A stretch of DNA of 6,060 nucleotides. Source: Acholeplasmataceae bacterium (GTDB lineage: Bacteria > Bacillota_I > Bacilli_A > Acholeplasmatales > Acholeplasmataceae). Location: the NCBI GenBank assembly GCA_012520715.1, contig JAAYNT010000039.1:1-6060 (forward strand), read 5' to 3'. Of the stretch, positions 1-5,745 are shown piece by piece; positions within the stretch are counted from its first letter, which is position 1; each line of letters opens with the position of its first letter. A model generated the notes under the pieces. That model had not been told where the DNA came from. It saw only the letters and a program-made list of their open reading frames with translations, and made no database searches. A program made the translations under genes and the position numbers.

Positions 1-1248
1 AATAGTTGTAAGCATTGGTTCTACAGTGTAGTCTGTTACTAGTTTTTGTTTCCAAGGATGATCTGGATCAAATAGTAAATAAGGCTCATTAGTATTAATA
101 ACTTCATCACTTAATGTAACAACATCAGCAATCGCTTTATCATTTTTATCGAAGAATCGATAAACTTGTTTAAAGCCTGGTGTTGTTGTTTTTATAACAG
201 TATCACTAACTTTAATTTTTGGCTCTAAAATGCCATTTTTCTCGATTGCTACTAATTTATATACACCACCAAAAACTGGTTCGCTTTTGGCTGTTATTAA
301 TCTTTCTCCAACTCCGAATGAGTCAATTTTTGCACCTTGTTGTAACAAGTCTTTAATTAAATATTCATCTAGTGAGTTAGATACTGTAATTTTGGTTTCA
401 GTTAGTCCTTCTGCATCTAACATTTCTCTTGCTTTTTTTGTAAGATATGTTAAATCTCCACTATCAATTCTAATTCCTTTTAAATATGAACCGCGTGGCT
501 CTAAGTATTCTTTATGTACTTTAATAGCATTAGGAATACCTTGTCTTAAAGTATCATATGTATCAACTAATAGTAGTGTATCGTTTGGATAAGTTTTTGC
601 ATATGCTAAAAATGCTTCATATTCACTATCAAAACTTTGAACATATGAATGTGCCATTGTTCCAAGGGCTGGAACACCAGCAATAAAATCTAAGTATGTA
701 TTCGATGTTCCATCAACACCAGAAATATACGCAGCTCTTGCTCCGTAATTTGCAGCATCGTATGAGTGAGCTCTTCTTGCTCCAAACTCCATTACGATTC
801 TGCCTTGGGCTGATTCAACAATTCTTGATGCTTTTGTGGCAATTAATGATTGATGATTAACTGTTAAAAGTAAGGCAGTTTCAATAATTTGACAATCAAT
901 GATTGGTCCTTTTACAGTAATAATTGGTTCTCCTGGAAAAATTGGATAACCTTCTTTAAAACTATAAATAGATCCTTTGAATTTAAAGTTTTTTAAGTAT
1001 TTTAAAAACTCTTCAGAAAATATCTTTTTACTTCTTAAATATTCAATTTCTTCTTCTTCAAAAGATAAGTTTTCAATATATTCAATTAATTGTTCTAAAC
1101 CGGCAAAAATAGCATAACCACCATTATCAGGAATTGCTCTAAAGAAAAAATCAAAATATGCGATTTCATCTTGTCTTCCTAACTCAAAATAGCTATTAGC
1201 CATTGTAAGTTCATAAAAATCGATTAGCAATGTTAAGTCTTTTTGCAT
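1..1248 (-). CDS. pncB: Nicotinate phosphoribosyltransferase, 3' end beyond window
   Basis: This enzyme joins nicotinate to PRPP, making nicotinate mononucleotide in the ATP-coupled salvage route to NAD (Preiss-Handler pathway); it is cytosolic. Reading the minus strand from the ATG at 1248-1246 gives 416 uninterrupted codons to the window edge. Family motifs visible are YELTM (residues 12-16), the NHQSLIATKASRI stretch (131-143), EFGARRAH (154-161), GTMAHS (196-201) with H200 at the expected phospho-histidine position, IDSGDL (261-266), and FGVGERL (311-317) near the phosphate-binding loop. Bacillota homologues run about 480-490 residues, so I infer that 65-75 C-terminal residues are missing only because the window ends. 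The start is supported by a GAGGTGA ribosome site 5 nt upstream and by the N-terminus aligning with the family (LLIDFYELTM). It is transcribed divergently from the cardiolipin synthase gene. The identification is secure; the gene symbol follows family usage. Confidence 0.95.
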   Translation of the reverse strand, partial: MQKDLTLLIDFYELTMANSYFELGRQDEIAYFDFFFRAIPDNGGYAIFAGLEQLIEYIENLSFEEEEIEYLRSKKIFSEEFLKYLKNFKFKGSIYSFKEGYPIFPGEPIITVKGPIIDCQIIETALLLTVNHQSLIATKASRIVESAQGRIVMEFGARRAHSYDAANYGARAAYISGVDGTSNTYLDFIAGVPALGTMAHSYVQSFDSEYEAFLAYAKTYPNDTLLLVDTYDTLRQGIPNAIKVHKEYLEPRGSYLKGIRIDSGDLTYLTKKAREMLDAEGLTETKITVSNSLDEYLIKDLLQQGAKIDSFGVGERLITAKSEPVFGGVYKLVAIEKNGILEPKIKVSDTVIKTTTPGFKQVYRFFDKNDKAIADVVTLSDEVINTNEPYLLFDPDHPWKQKLVTDYTVEPMLTTI

Positions 1249-1252
1249 TGTA

Positions 1253-1259
1253 TCACCTC
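1253..1259 (-). promoter_or_regulatory. Ribosome binding site of pncB
   Basis: The minus strand reads GAGGTGA here, with a 4-5 nt spacer before the ATG at 1248. A second GAGGTGA-like stretch lies directly upstream (TGAGGTGAGGTGA), so the anti-SD could pair in two registers. Confidence 0.75.
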
Positions 1260-1268
1260 ACCTCATGT

Positions 1269-1277
1269 ATTATAGCA
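1269..1277 (-). promoter_or_regulatory. Extended -10 promoter of pncB
   Basis: The minus strand reads TGCTATAAT, a perfect TATAAT (1274-1269) with the TGn extension (1277-1275). Seventeen bases upstream, the -35 position reads TACAAT, a poor match to TTGACA, so the extended -10 probably carries recognition. Transcription would start near 1262, leaving a leader of only about 14 nt that begins at the ribosome site. No start site has been measured; this rests on pattern alone. Confidence 0.65.
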
Positions 1278-1295
1278 TTTTTTACGTAATTATTG

Positions 1296-1301
1296 TATAA
1301 T
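1296..1301 (+). promoter_or_regulatory. -10 element of the cardiolipin synthase promoter
   Basis: The plus strand reads TATAAT at 1296-1301 and is directly preceded by TG, one base closer than the classical TGn extension. No convincing -35 lies 16-18 bp upstream. The predicted start near 1308 falls at the edge of the ribosome site, so the leader would be very short. The region this polymerase would cover overlaps the divergent pncB promoter. Confidence 0.5.
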
Positions 1302-1306
1302 TAAGT

Positions 1307-1313
1307 AAAGGAG
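1307..1313 (+). promoter_or_regulatory. Ribosome binding site of cls
   Basis: AAAGGAG lies 8 nt before the ATG at 1322 and fixes the start of the cardiolipin synthase. Confidence 0.75.
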
Positions 1314-1321
1314 TTGACGAT

Positions 1322-2830
1322 ATGAAAAGGATATTTAGATTTATTACTAATAAAAACGTAATTATTGGTTTTTTAGTCTTTTTACAAATCCTTTTATTTT
1401 TTGCAGTTGTTTTAATATCCGCATTATATGACCCAGCAATTGGAATATATGTTTTAATTGGGTTAGTTGCAATTAGCTACTTAGTTTCAGTTTATATTCT
1501 TGGACAAAGGTCCGTTCAGCCCATATATAAACTAACTTGGGTAGCAGCTATTTTACTATTTCCAATTTTTGGTGGTGTTTTTTATATATACTATAACACT
1601 AGAAATTACTCCAAAAAACAAAAGATTCAATATGATGATATTACAAACCGTATTTGTAAGTTAATGGACGAAAAAAATATCAAAACTGATCAATTAACTT
1701 TCAACTACTTACAAAGTCATGGATGGGCTAATTATAAAAATTCAAATGTTGAGTTTTTTCAAACTGGTGAAGATACATTTAAAAACTTAATCGAAGACTT
1801 AAAAAATGCTAAAGATTTTATATTTATTGAGTTTTTTATTATTAAAGAAGGTTTAATTTGGGATCAGATATTAGAAATATTATCTAAAAAGGTTAAAGAA
1901 GGCGTTGAAGTTAAAATTATGTATGATGACTGGGGAAGTTTTACACTACCTTTTAGATATTATAAAAAGTTAATTAAAAAATATGGTTTTGAAGCTAAAA
2001 ACTTCAACCCCGTAGTTCCAAGAGTTAACTTTCAAATGAACTTTAGAAACCACCGAAAAATAATAGTTATCGATGGTAAAATTGGCTATACTGGTGGTTT
2101 TAATATCGCAGACGAATATGCAAATATTGTTTCAAGATTTGGATATTGGCTTGATAATGGAATTAAAGTTACTGGTGATGCTGTCTTTTCTCTTAGTTTA
2201 ATATTCTTAAGTGACTGGGAGTTTTCAACTAAAGAAACAATTGATTTTAGTAAGTACTACAGAAAAAGTGATATTGTAAGTAGTTATGATGTCGCACCAT
2301 ATGCTGACTCACCACTTATTAATCAAACTATTACTCAAGATATTTTACTTAGAATGATTGGACAAGCGAAAGAAAAAATTTATCTTTCATCTCCTTATTT
2401 AATAATTGATCCTGAGTTATCAAACGCATTATCACTACTTGCAAGATCTGGAGTTGAAGTAAATATAGTTATTCCTAAAATTCCAGATAAAAAATTTGTA
2501 TATATGGTATCTGAGTCATATATACCTGATTTAGTTAAAAATGGTGTAAAAATTTATAAGTATAATCCTGGTTTTATTCACTCTAAAATCTTTATGGTTG
2601 ATGGTCAACTAGCATCAGTTGGCTCTAGCAACTTAGATTACCGTTCTTTATACTTACATTTTGAAAATAACGTAATCTTTAATAATAAAGAAACCTTAGA
2701 ACAAATTGAAAAGTTTTTCATTAATACAATTAAACAATCAACATTAGTTGAATTAGACAAAATAAAAAAGCGCAATATATTCTACCGCGCTTTACAAAAC
2801 ATCTTAAGAGGCTTTTCAGCCTTACTATAG
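1322..2830 (+). CDS. cls: Cardiolipin synthase (two-HKD phospholipase D family)
   Basis: This membrane enzyme condenses two phosphatidylglycerol molecules into cardiolipin and glycerol. The 502-residue length is typical of Bacillota Cls proteins (about 480-510). The N-terminus has three hydrophobic spans, at about residues 14-34, 40-61 and 71-91; the third lies in the PLDc_N-type region (WVAAILLFPIFGG). Two catalytic HxK(x)4D motifs follow. The first has H244, K246 and D251 and is followed by TGGFN; the second has H420, K422 and D427 and is followed by GSSNLDYRS (434-442). Both are intact, so the enzyme should be active. The start is the ATG at 1322 with AAAGGAG 8 nt upstream; the stop is TAG. 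It is a single-gene transcript ending in a strong hairpin terminator. The family also contains related PLD-type phosphatidyltransferases, but motif order and length favour Cls. Confidence 0.95.
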   Translation: MKRIFRFITNKNVIIGFLVFLQILLFFAVVLISALYDPAIGIYVLIGLVAISYLVSVYILGQRSVQPIYKLTWVAAILLFPIFGGVFYIYYNTRNYSKKQKIQYDDITNRICKLMDEKNIKTDQLTFNYLQSHGWANYKNSNVEFFQTGEDTFKNLIEDLKNAKDFIFIEFFIIKEGLIWDQILEILSKKVKEGVEVKIMYDDWGSFTLPFRYYKKLIKKYGFEAKNFNPVVPRVNFQMNFRNHRKIIVIDGKIGYTGGFNIADEYANIVSRFGYWLDNGIKVTGDAVFSLSLIFLSDWEFSTKETIDFSKYYRKSDIVSSYDVAPYADSPLINQTITQDILLRMIGQAKEKIYLSSPYLIIDPELSNALSLLARSGVEVNIVIPKIPDKKFVYMVSESYIPDLVKNGVKIYKYNPGFIHSKIFMVDGQLASVGSSNLDYRSLYLHFENNVIFNNKETLEQIEKFFINTIKQSTLVELDKIKKRNIFYRALQNILRGFSALL

Positions 2831-2833
2831 TAA

Positions 2834-2855
2834 AAAAGAGGCGTCCGCCTCTTTT
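2834..2855. terminator. Bidirectional intrinsic terminator between convergent genes
   Basis: A perfect 9-bp stem (AAAAGAGGC / GCCTCTTTT) encloses the loop GTCC at 2843-2846. On the plus strand it is followed by TTTTATTTT, ending the cls transcript. On the minus strand it is followed by a run of six T, ending the permease operon. The last stem bases on the right, 2854-2855, are part of the stop codon of the 257-residue minus-strand gene (TAA, 2856-2854). Confidence 0.9.
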
Positions 2856-3627
2856 ATTTTACAAAGAAAAATATTGAACCAATTAGTGAACCAATTGTCA
2901 TAAATAGTAAGTTAATAATTAGTGGTACATAAAAAATAGCTAAATACATTGGTTGAGTTGTAAAGTTTTGAACAAACTCAATATTTTGAGCTGCAAATGG
3001 AACTAATAGTCCAAAGACAATTGTTGAAAATGCGACCGAACTAACTCCAAATTTGACAAAGCCAATTGATAAGCGCTTAGGTCTTGATTGTTTAAGTGAT
3101 GCTGAGACCATTATCGCATATACTGATGTTACTATTCCACCCATTAACTCAGGAAAATTAGTAAGTAAAGTATCAAATTGTTCAAAGTAACCCCGGTTAC
3201 TATCCCCTAGTTTTGTTACCCAATCTGGAACATTATTTACAACTGGTTTTAAGATGTAGCTATGATCCGGATTATAGACTAAATATAATAATACAAATAG
3301 TAAACCGATAGTATGCAATACTTTAGTAATTGGATTATTACCAACAGTCCATGCTAGAACTAAAAATCCTAATAGTAAACTAAGTTGTGCATAAAATAAT
3401 AAATCAGTAATTCCAATGTCTGCTAATGTTTTTTCCATTATTACGATATATTCTTCATAAGCATCAACCGTTGACCCTAATGCTGGTCTAATTGCTATTA
3501 GTGTTGTTACTGCTAGTACAACAGCACCAAATAATATCATAATAAATGCACTTGTTCTAAATATTTTTTTCATAAGAGTTAGACCGTTGTTTCTTCTTTC
3601 TGCTCTATTACTAATTGCTTGTGCCAT
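2854..3627 (-). CDS. Polytopic membrane protein of unknown function, partner of the permease
   Basis: I do not recognise this 257-residue protein. It has about six hydrophobic spans, at roughly residues 25-46, 77-95, 101-119, 156-176, 190-211 and 226-256. A short basic N-terminus contains RAERR (8-12). A more polar stretch at about 120-155 (with HSYILKPVVNN and RGYFEQFD) probably forms an extramembrane loop. No catalytic motif or known transporter signature is evident. The ATG at 3627 has a perfect GGAGGT 5 nt upstream, inside the last codons of the permease gene. An internal ATG (M19) lacks a comparable site, so the longer start is chosen. The gene follows the PTS_EIIC_2 permease with a 1-nt gap, so the two are cotranscribed and probably translationally coupled. 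That implies related function, perhaps an accessory subunit or a product-handling membrane protein, but this is inference from position only. Confidence 0.85.
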   Translation of the reverse strand: MAQAISNRAERRNNGLTLMKKIFRTSAFIMILFGAVVLAVTTLIAIRPALGSTVDAYEEYIVIMEKTLADIGITDLLFYAQLSLLLGFLVLAWTVGNNPITKVLHTIGLLFVLLYLVYNPDHSYILKPVVNNVPDWVTKLGDSNRGYFEQFDTLLTNFPELMGGIVTSVYAIMVSASLKQSRPKRLSIGFVKFGVSSVAFSTIVFGLLVPFAAQNIEFVQNFTTQPMYLAIFYVPLIINLLFMTIGSLIGSIFFFVK

Positions 3628-3628
3628 A

Positions 3629-4816
3629 TTATACCTCCAAATCTCCTATTTTAATTAAGTCTAATTTTCTAAATAACATATCAAATCCAAAAACTAATAT
3701 TGCTGGACCAATAATTTGTAGTAAAAAGATAAATAACCAAGCTCTATAGTCTGATGCACCTAGTGCATTAACAGTGGAAAACTGTCCAACTAAGCCACTT
3801 GTTCCCATTCCTGCACCTAATGTCCAAGATCTAGCTACTTGATCTGCAGCTGTGTAGTCAAATTTAAATAATAAGACAAATGGAGCTAATATTGCTGATG
3901 AGATAATTGTAGGAAGCCAAATAATTGGCTTTTTTAATATATTTTTAAATTGTAACATAGATGTTCCAATTCCAATTGAAATAATTGTACCAATCTTATT
4001 ATCTTTTCTAGATTGAACTGCAAACCCAATCATTTGAGTTGATGTTCCAATCATAGCAGCCGCTGCTGCTACTGGATTTACACCTATTGTAATTATAAAG
4101 GCAGTTGCAGCACTTGATATTGGTGCTGTTAAAATCATACCCATAACAACTGATATTACAATAACCATTACAAATGGTACTGCTTTTGTTGCTACATTAA
4201 CAAACTGAGCTATATAATATACAATAAAACCGCTTGGTCCACTTATTATATAAGTTAAACTTGTTGCTAGTACTACTCCTAAAATAGGAACTAAAAAGAT
4301 ATCGTATGGTGTTTTTTTCTTTAAAATTAAATTCATCAAATAAATACCTAAAATTACAACTAAATAAATAGTTAATGGATCTAAGTTTAATCCAACTACA
4401 GGAATAAACTCACTTCCAGCATTATCAATGAAATTTAACTTAAACGATGATGCTATAAGCCCAATTAAGCCAGAAACTATGACTTTTAACCAATCCATCT
4501 TAAGACTTAATGCAACTCCAGCACCAATGCCTATACCTAAAGCTCCTTTAAGTGTTGATGCAATTGGTACGCTTATAAAATTACCAAAGGTATTATTACC
4601 AATTAGAATTCCGATTTGATCAAATATTGTACCGATAATTAAAGTTGCAAATAGTCCAATTGCCATTCCATTTAAAGTAGTCATTAGAAACTCTAAAAAT
4701 TTACTTGGTTTTCTATCTTTTTTATCGATTACTTCTTCTTTAGTTTCATCTTTGGTGTCAATATTTAATGCTTGTTCATCGTTTGATTCAGTTTTTAAAA
4801 TATTTGTGTCTTTCAT
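3629..4816 (-). CDS. PTS_EIIC_2 / PfoR-like membrane permease
   Basis: This 395-residue integral membrane protein resembles the PTS EIIC_2 family that includes Clostridium perfringens PfoR. Residues 1-37 are a charged, probably cytosolic tail rich in Asp, Glu and Lys. The membrane domain covers about 40-382 with some ten hydrophobic segments. Recognisable family stretches are the MTTLNGMAIGLFATLIIGT-like entry (45-63), TAPISSAATAF (230-240), the Gly/Ala-rich GVNPVAAAAAMIGTSTQMIG (245-264), and GAGMGTSGLVGQ (335-346). The substrate is unknown. Members are annotated as sugar permeases by similarity, and PfoR was first described as a regulator, so a sugar assignment is weak. No IIA, IIB, HPr or sugar enzyme gene is in the window. 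The ATG at 4816 has AGGAG 5 nt upstream and an extended -10 promoter. It is the first gene of a two-gene operon; its 3' end carries the ribosome site of the next gene. Confidence 0.85.
   Translation of the reverse strand: MKDTNILKTESNDEQALNIDTKDETKEEVIDKKDRKPSKFLEFLMTTLNGMAIGLFATLIIGTIFDQIGILIGNNTFGNFISVPIASTLKGALGIGIGAGVALSLKMDWLKVIVSGLIGLIASSFKLNFIDNAGSEFIPVVGLNLDPLTIYLVVILGIYLMNLILKKKTPYDIFLVPILGVVLATSLTYIISGPSGFIVYYIAQFVNVATKAVPFVMVIVISVVMGMILTAPISSAATAFIITIGVNPVAAAAAMIGTSTQMIGFAVQSRKDNKIGTIISIGIGTSMLQFKNILKKPIIWLPTIISSAILAPFVLLFKFDYTAADQVARSWTLGAGMGTSGLVGQFSTVNALGASDYRAWLFIFLLQIIGPAILVFGFDMLFRKLDLIKIGDLEV
3633..3638 (-). promoter_or_regulatory. Ribosome binding site inside the 3' end of the permease gene
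   Basis: The minus strand reads GGAGGT within the codons for the final Leu-Glu-Val of the permease, 5 nt before the ATG of the 257-residue protein. Ribosomes ending on the first gene would sit over this start, so coupling is likely. Confidence 0.8.
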
Positions 4817-4821
4817 TTAAT

Positions 4822-4826
4822 CTCCT
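4822..4826 (-). promoter_or_regulatory. Ribosome binding site of the permease gene
   Basis: The minus strand reads AGGAG with a 5-nt spacer (ATTAA) to the ATG at 4816. Confidence 0.7.
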
Positions 4827-4830
4827 ATTA

Positions 4831-4853
4831 ATATAATTATAACATATAATTAT
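4831..4853. repeat. Direct repeat of 10 bp flanking the permease -10 element
   Basis: ATATAATTAT occurs at 4831-4840 and again at 4844-4853, separated by AAC (period 13). The core ATAATTAT is itself palindromic. It could be an operator, but the whole gap is so AT-rich that chance is a real alternative. Confidence 0.4.
4836..4844 (-). promoter_or_regulatory. Extended -10 promoter of the permease operon
   Basis: The minus strand reads TGTTATAAT, a perfect TATAAT at 4841-4836 with the TGn extension. The -35 position (near 4859-4864) reads AAATAA and is not consensus. The predicted start near 4829 leaves a leader of roughly 13 nt, just long enough for the ribosome site. The element lies inside a pair of direct repeats. 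Confidence 0.65.
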
Positions 4854-4948
4854 TGATTTTATTTAAAATAATAGAAAAAAGAAGAGCTAAGTTTTCATTT
4901 TTTATTAATTTTTTGCTAGTATAGTAATTATTCTTAAAATAAATAAAA

Positions 4949-4978
4949 AACAGCCTATAAAATAAATTATAGACTGTT
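4949..4978 (-). terminator. Intrinsic terminator of the degV-marR-membrane protein operon
   Basis: In minus-strand RNA a 12-bp stem forms between 4978-4967 and 4960-4949 around a 6-nt loop (4966-4961). It includes one G-U wobble (4973 with 4954) and is followed by a T-rich tail (TTTTATTTATTTT). On the plus strand the same position is a C-A mismatch, so the fold is better in the minus direction. It starts 24 bp after the stop of the 97-residue gene. Confidence 0.8.
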
Positions 4979-5001
4979 ATATAATATTTATATTTTATTT
5001 A

Positions 5002-5295
5002 TTATCTGAATGCACTAATTAATCCTAAGATTGCTCCAAGAACTGCTAGTACTGAAACTACGATATAGAAAATCTTCATAACTGACGACTTTTCAGACGC
5101 AGCTTCCCATCCAACAAATACTACAACGACAACTACTAGTAATAATGCGATGCCTTTAAAAATTCCCATGATTAGAGCTCCAGTTTGTCCTGGATTAACT
5201 CCAGCTAATCCTAAGATTTCAGAAATTGCCCAAATTAAACCAAAGATTGTTAATCCGATGAAGGCTAATGTACCTTGTAATTTACGATCTAACAT
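5002..5295 (-). CDS. Small three-helix membrane protein, unknown function
   Basis: I do not recognise this 97-residue protein. Three hydrophobic helices are visible at about residues 8-30, 40-63 and 73-95. They are joined by a short Gly/Pro turn (VNPGQTG, 33-39) and a charged loop (EAASEKSS, 64-71). The second helix contains six consecutive valines (54-59), encoded by mixed GTN codons, so it is not a simple DNA repeat. The N-terminus is short and basic (MLDRK). It begins immediately after the regulator's stop codon with no gap, and its ribosome site lies inside the regulator gene. It is the last gene before the terminator. Cotranscription with a FabT-like regulator and a DegV/FakB protein suggests a membrane or lipid-related role, but this is positional inference. 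Confidence 0.85.
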   Translation of the reverse strand: MLDRKLQGTLAFIGLTIFGLIWAISEILGLAGVNPGQTGALIMGIFKGIALLLVVVVVVFVGWEAASEKSSVMKIFYIVVSVLAVLGAILGLISAFR

Positions 5296-5745
5296 TTATT
5301 TCACCTCCTTTTTGTCTCTTTTTTTAAAATAATTACTGATATTTTCAAGTGACGAGATTAATAAATCATCCTCATCAATCATTAAATCATCAAGTAGTGC
5401 TTGAATCATTTCATCATGAAATTGATCATGCACCTTTAATACATCTAAAGCTTCGTTAGTTAAACTTAAGTTATAAACTCGTTTATCAGTTTTATTTCTA
5501 GTTTTAATAACCATGTTTTTTCTAACTAGGCGGTTAATAGATGTAGTAAGTGTTCCAAGTGTAATATTTAATCTATTAGCAACTTCAGTCATTGTTTTAT
5601 TTTCGCTTAATTCAATAGCTTCTAAAACGTGTACTTCGGTCATTGTTAATTTTACACCTAGTTTTTGTAAACTCTCTTCTTCAATTCTTAAAATATGGTT
5701 AAAAAGATCAACTAGCAAAGTGTTAATTATTTCTTTTTTATTCAT
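5296..5745 (-). CDS. MarR-family regulator, FabT-like
   Basis: This is a 149-residue winged-helix DNA-binding repressor, normally a dimer. Helices at about 1-27 (with LFNHILRIEEESL) and 98-142 form the dimer interface. The winged helix spans 36-96, with the helix-turn-helix at TMTEVANRLNITLGTLTTSI (51-70) and a wing containing D87 and R89 (TDKRVY). The combination of LFNxIL-IEE at the N-terminus, TLGTLTTSINRL in the recognition helix and HDQFHDEMI later resembles Streptococcus FabT, which represses fatty-acid synthesis when bound to acyl-ACP. I judge this from memory, not alignment. The ATG at 5745 is preferred: it overlaps the degV stop by 8 nt. A TTG at 5763 would add six residues and has AGGA just upstream. 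No strong ribosome site precedes the ATG, so translation probably depends on coupling to degV. Confidence 0.85.
   Translation of the reverse strand: MNKKEIINTLLVDLFNHILRIEEESLQKLGVKLTMTEVHVLEAIELSENKTMTEVANRLNITLGTLTTSINRLVRKNMVIKTRNKTDKRVYNLSLTNEALDVLKVHDQFHDEMIQALLDDLMIDEDDLLISSLENISNYFKKRDKKEVK
5301..5310 (-). promoter_or_regulatory. Very strong ribosome binding site of the 97-residue gene
   Basis: The minus strand reads AAGGAGGTGA, a ten-base match to the anti-Shine-Dalgarno complement, with 5 nt to the ATG at 5295. It lies in the last codons of the marR gene. Its strength contrasts with the weak site in front of marR. Confidence 0.85.

Larger units (their letters stand above)
4817..5001. 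other. 185-bp AT-rich intergenic region
   Basis: This gap separates two minus-strand operons. Its left end holds the ribosome site and promoter of the permease operon, and its right end holds the terminator of the degV-marR operon. The middle, about 4860-4940, is A/T homopolymer-rich and shows no open frame, no tRNA-like fold and no catabolite-repressor site that I can see. Confidence 0.7.

Noticed and set aside
336..349. CTTGTT-GT-AACAAG inverted repeat
   Set aside because: Internal to pncB, 2-nt loop, no tail; chance in AT-rich coding sequence.
230..592. Plus-strand open frame of 120 codons
   Set aside because: It lies wholly antisense to the well-matched pncB frame, has no family resemblance and no convincing ribosome site.
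2767..2793. AAAGCGC / GCGCTTT inverted repeat with a 13-nt loop
   Set aside because: It is inside the cls coding sequence, has a short 7-bp stem and no T tail, and a much better terminator follows the stop codon.
3187..3200. GTAACC-CC-GGTTAC palindrome
   Set aside because: It lies in the coding region of the 257-residue protein with a 2-nt loop; it looks like an operator-type palindrome but there is no promoter nearby.
4428..4619. Plus-strand open frame of 63 codons
   Set aside because: Antisense shadow of the permease gene, rich in Pro/Ile/Leu as expected from the complement of membrane-protein codons.
4860..4940. Possible small RNA or second promoter in the AT-rich gap
   Set aside because: A TATACT-like box can be found on the minus strand, but no -35, hairpin or open frame supports it.
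5150..5332. Plus-strand open frame of 60 codons
   Set aside because: Antisense to the 97-residue gene and the end of marR; no ribosome site and no recognisable product.
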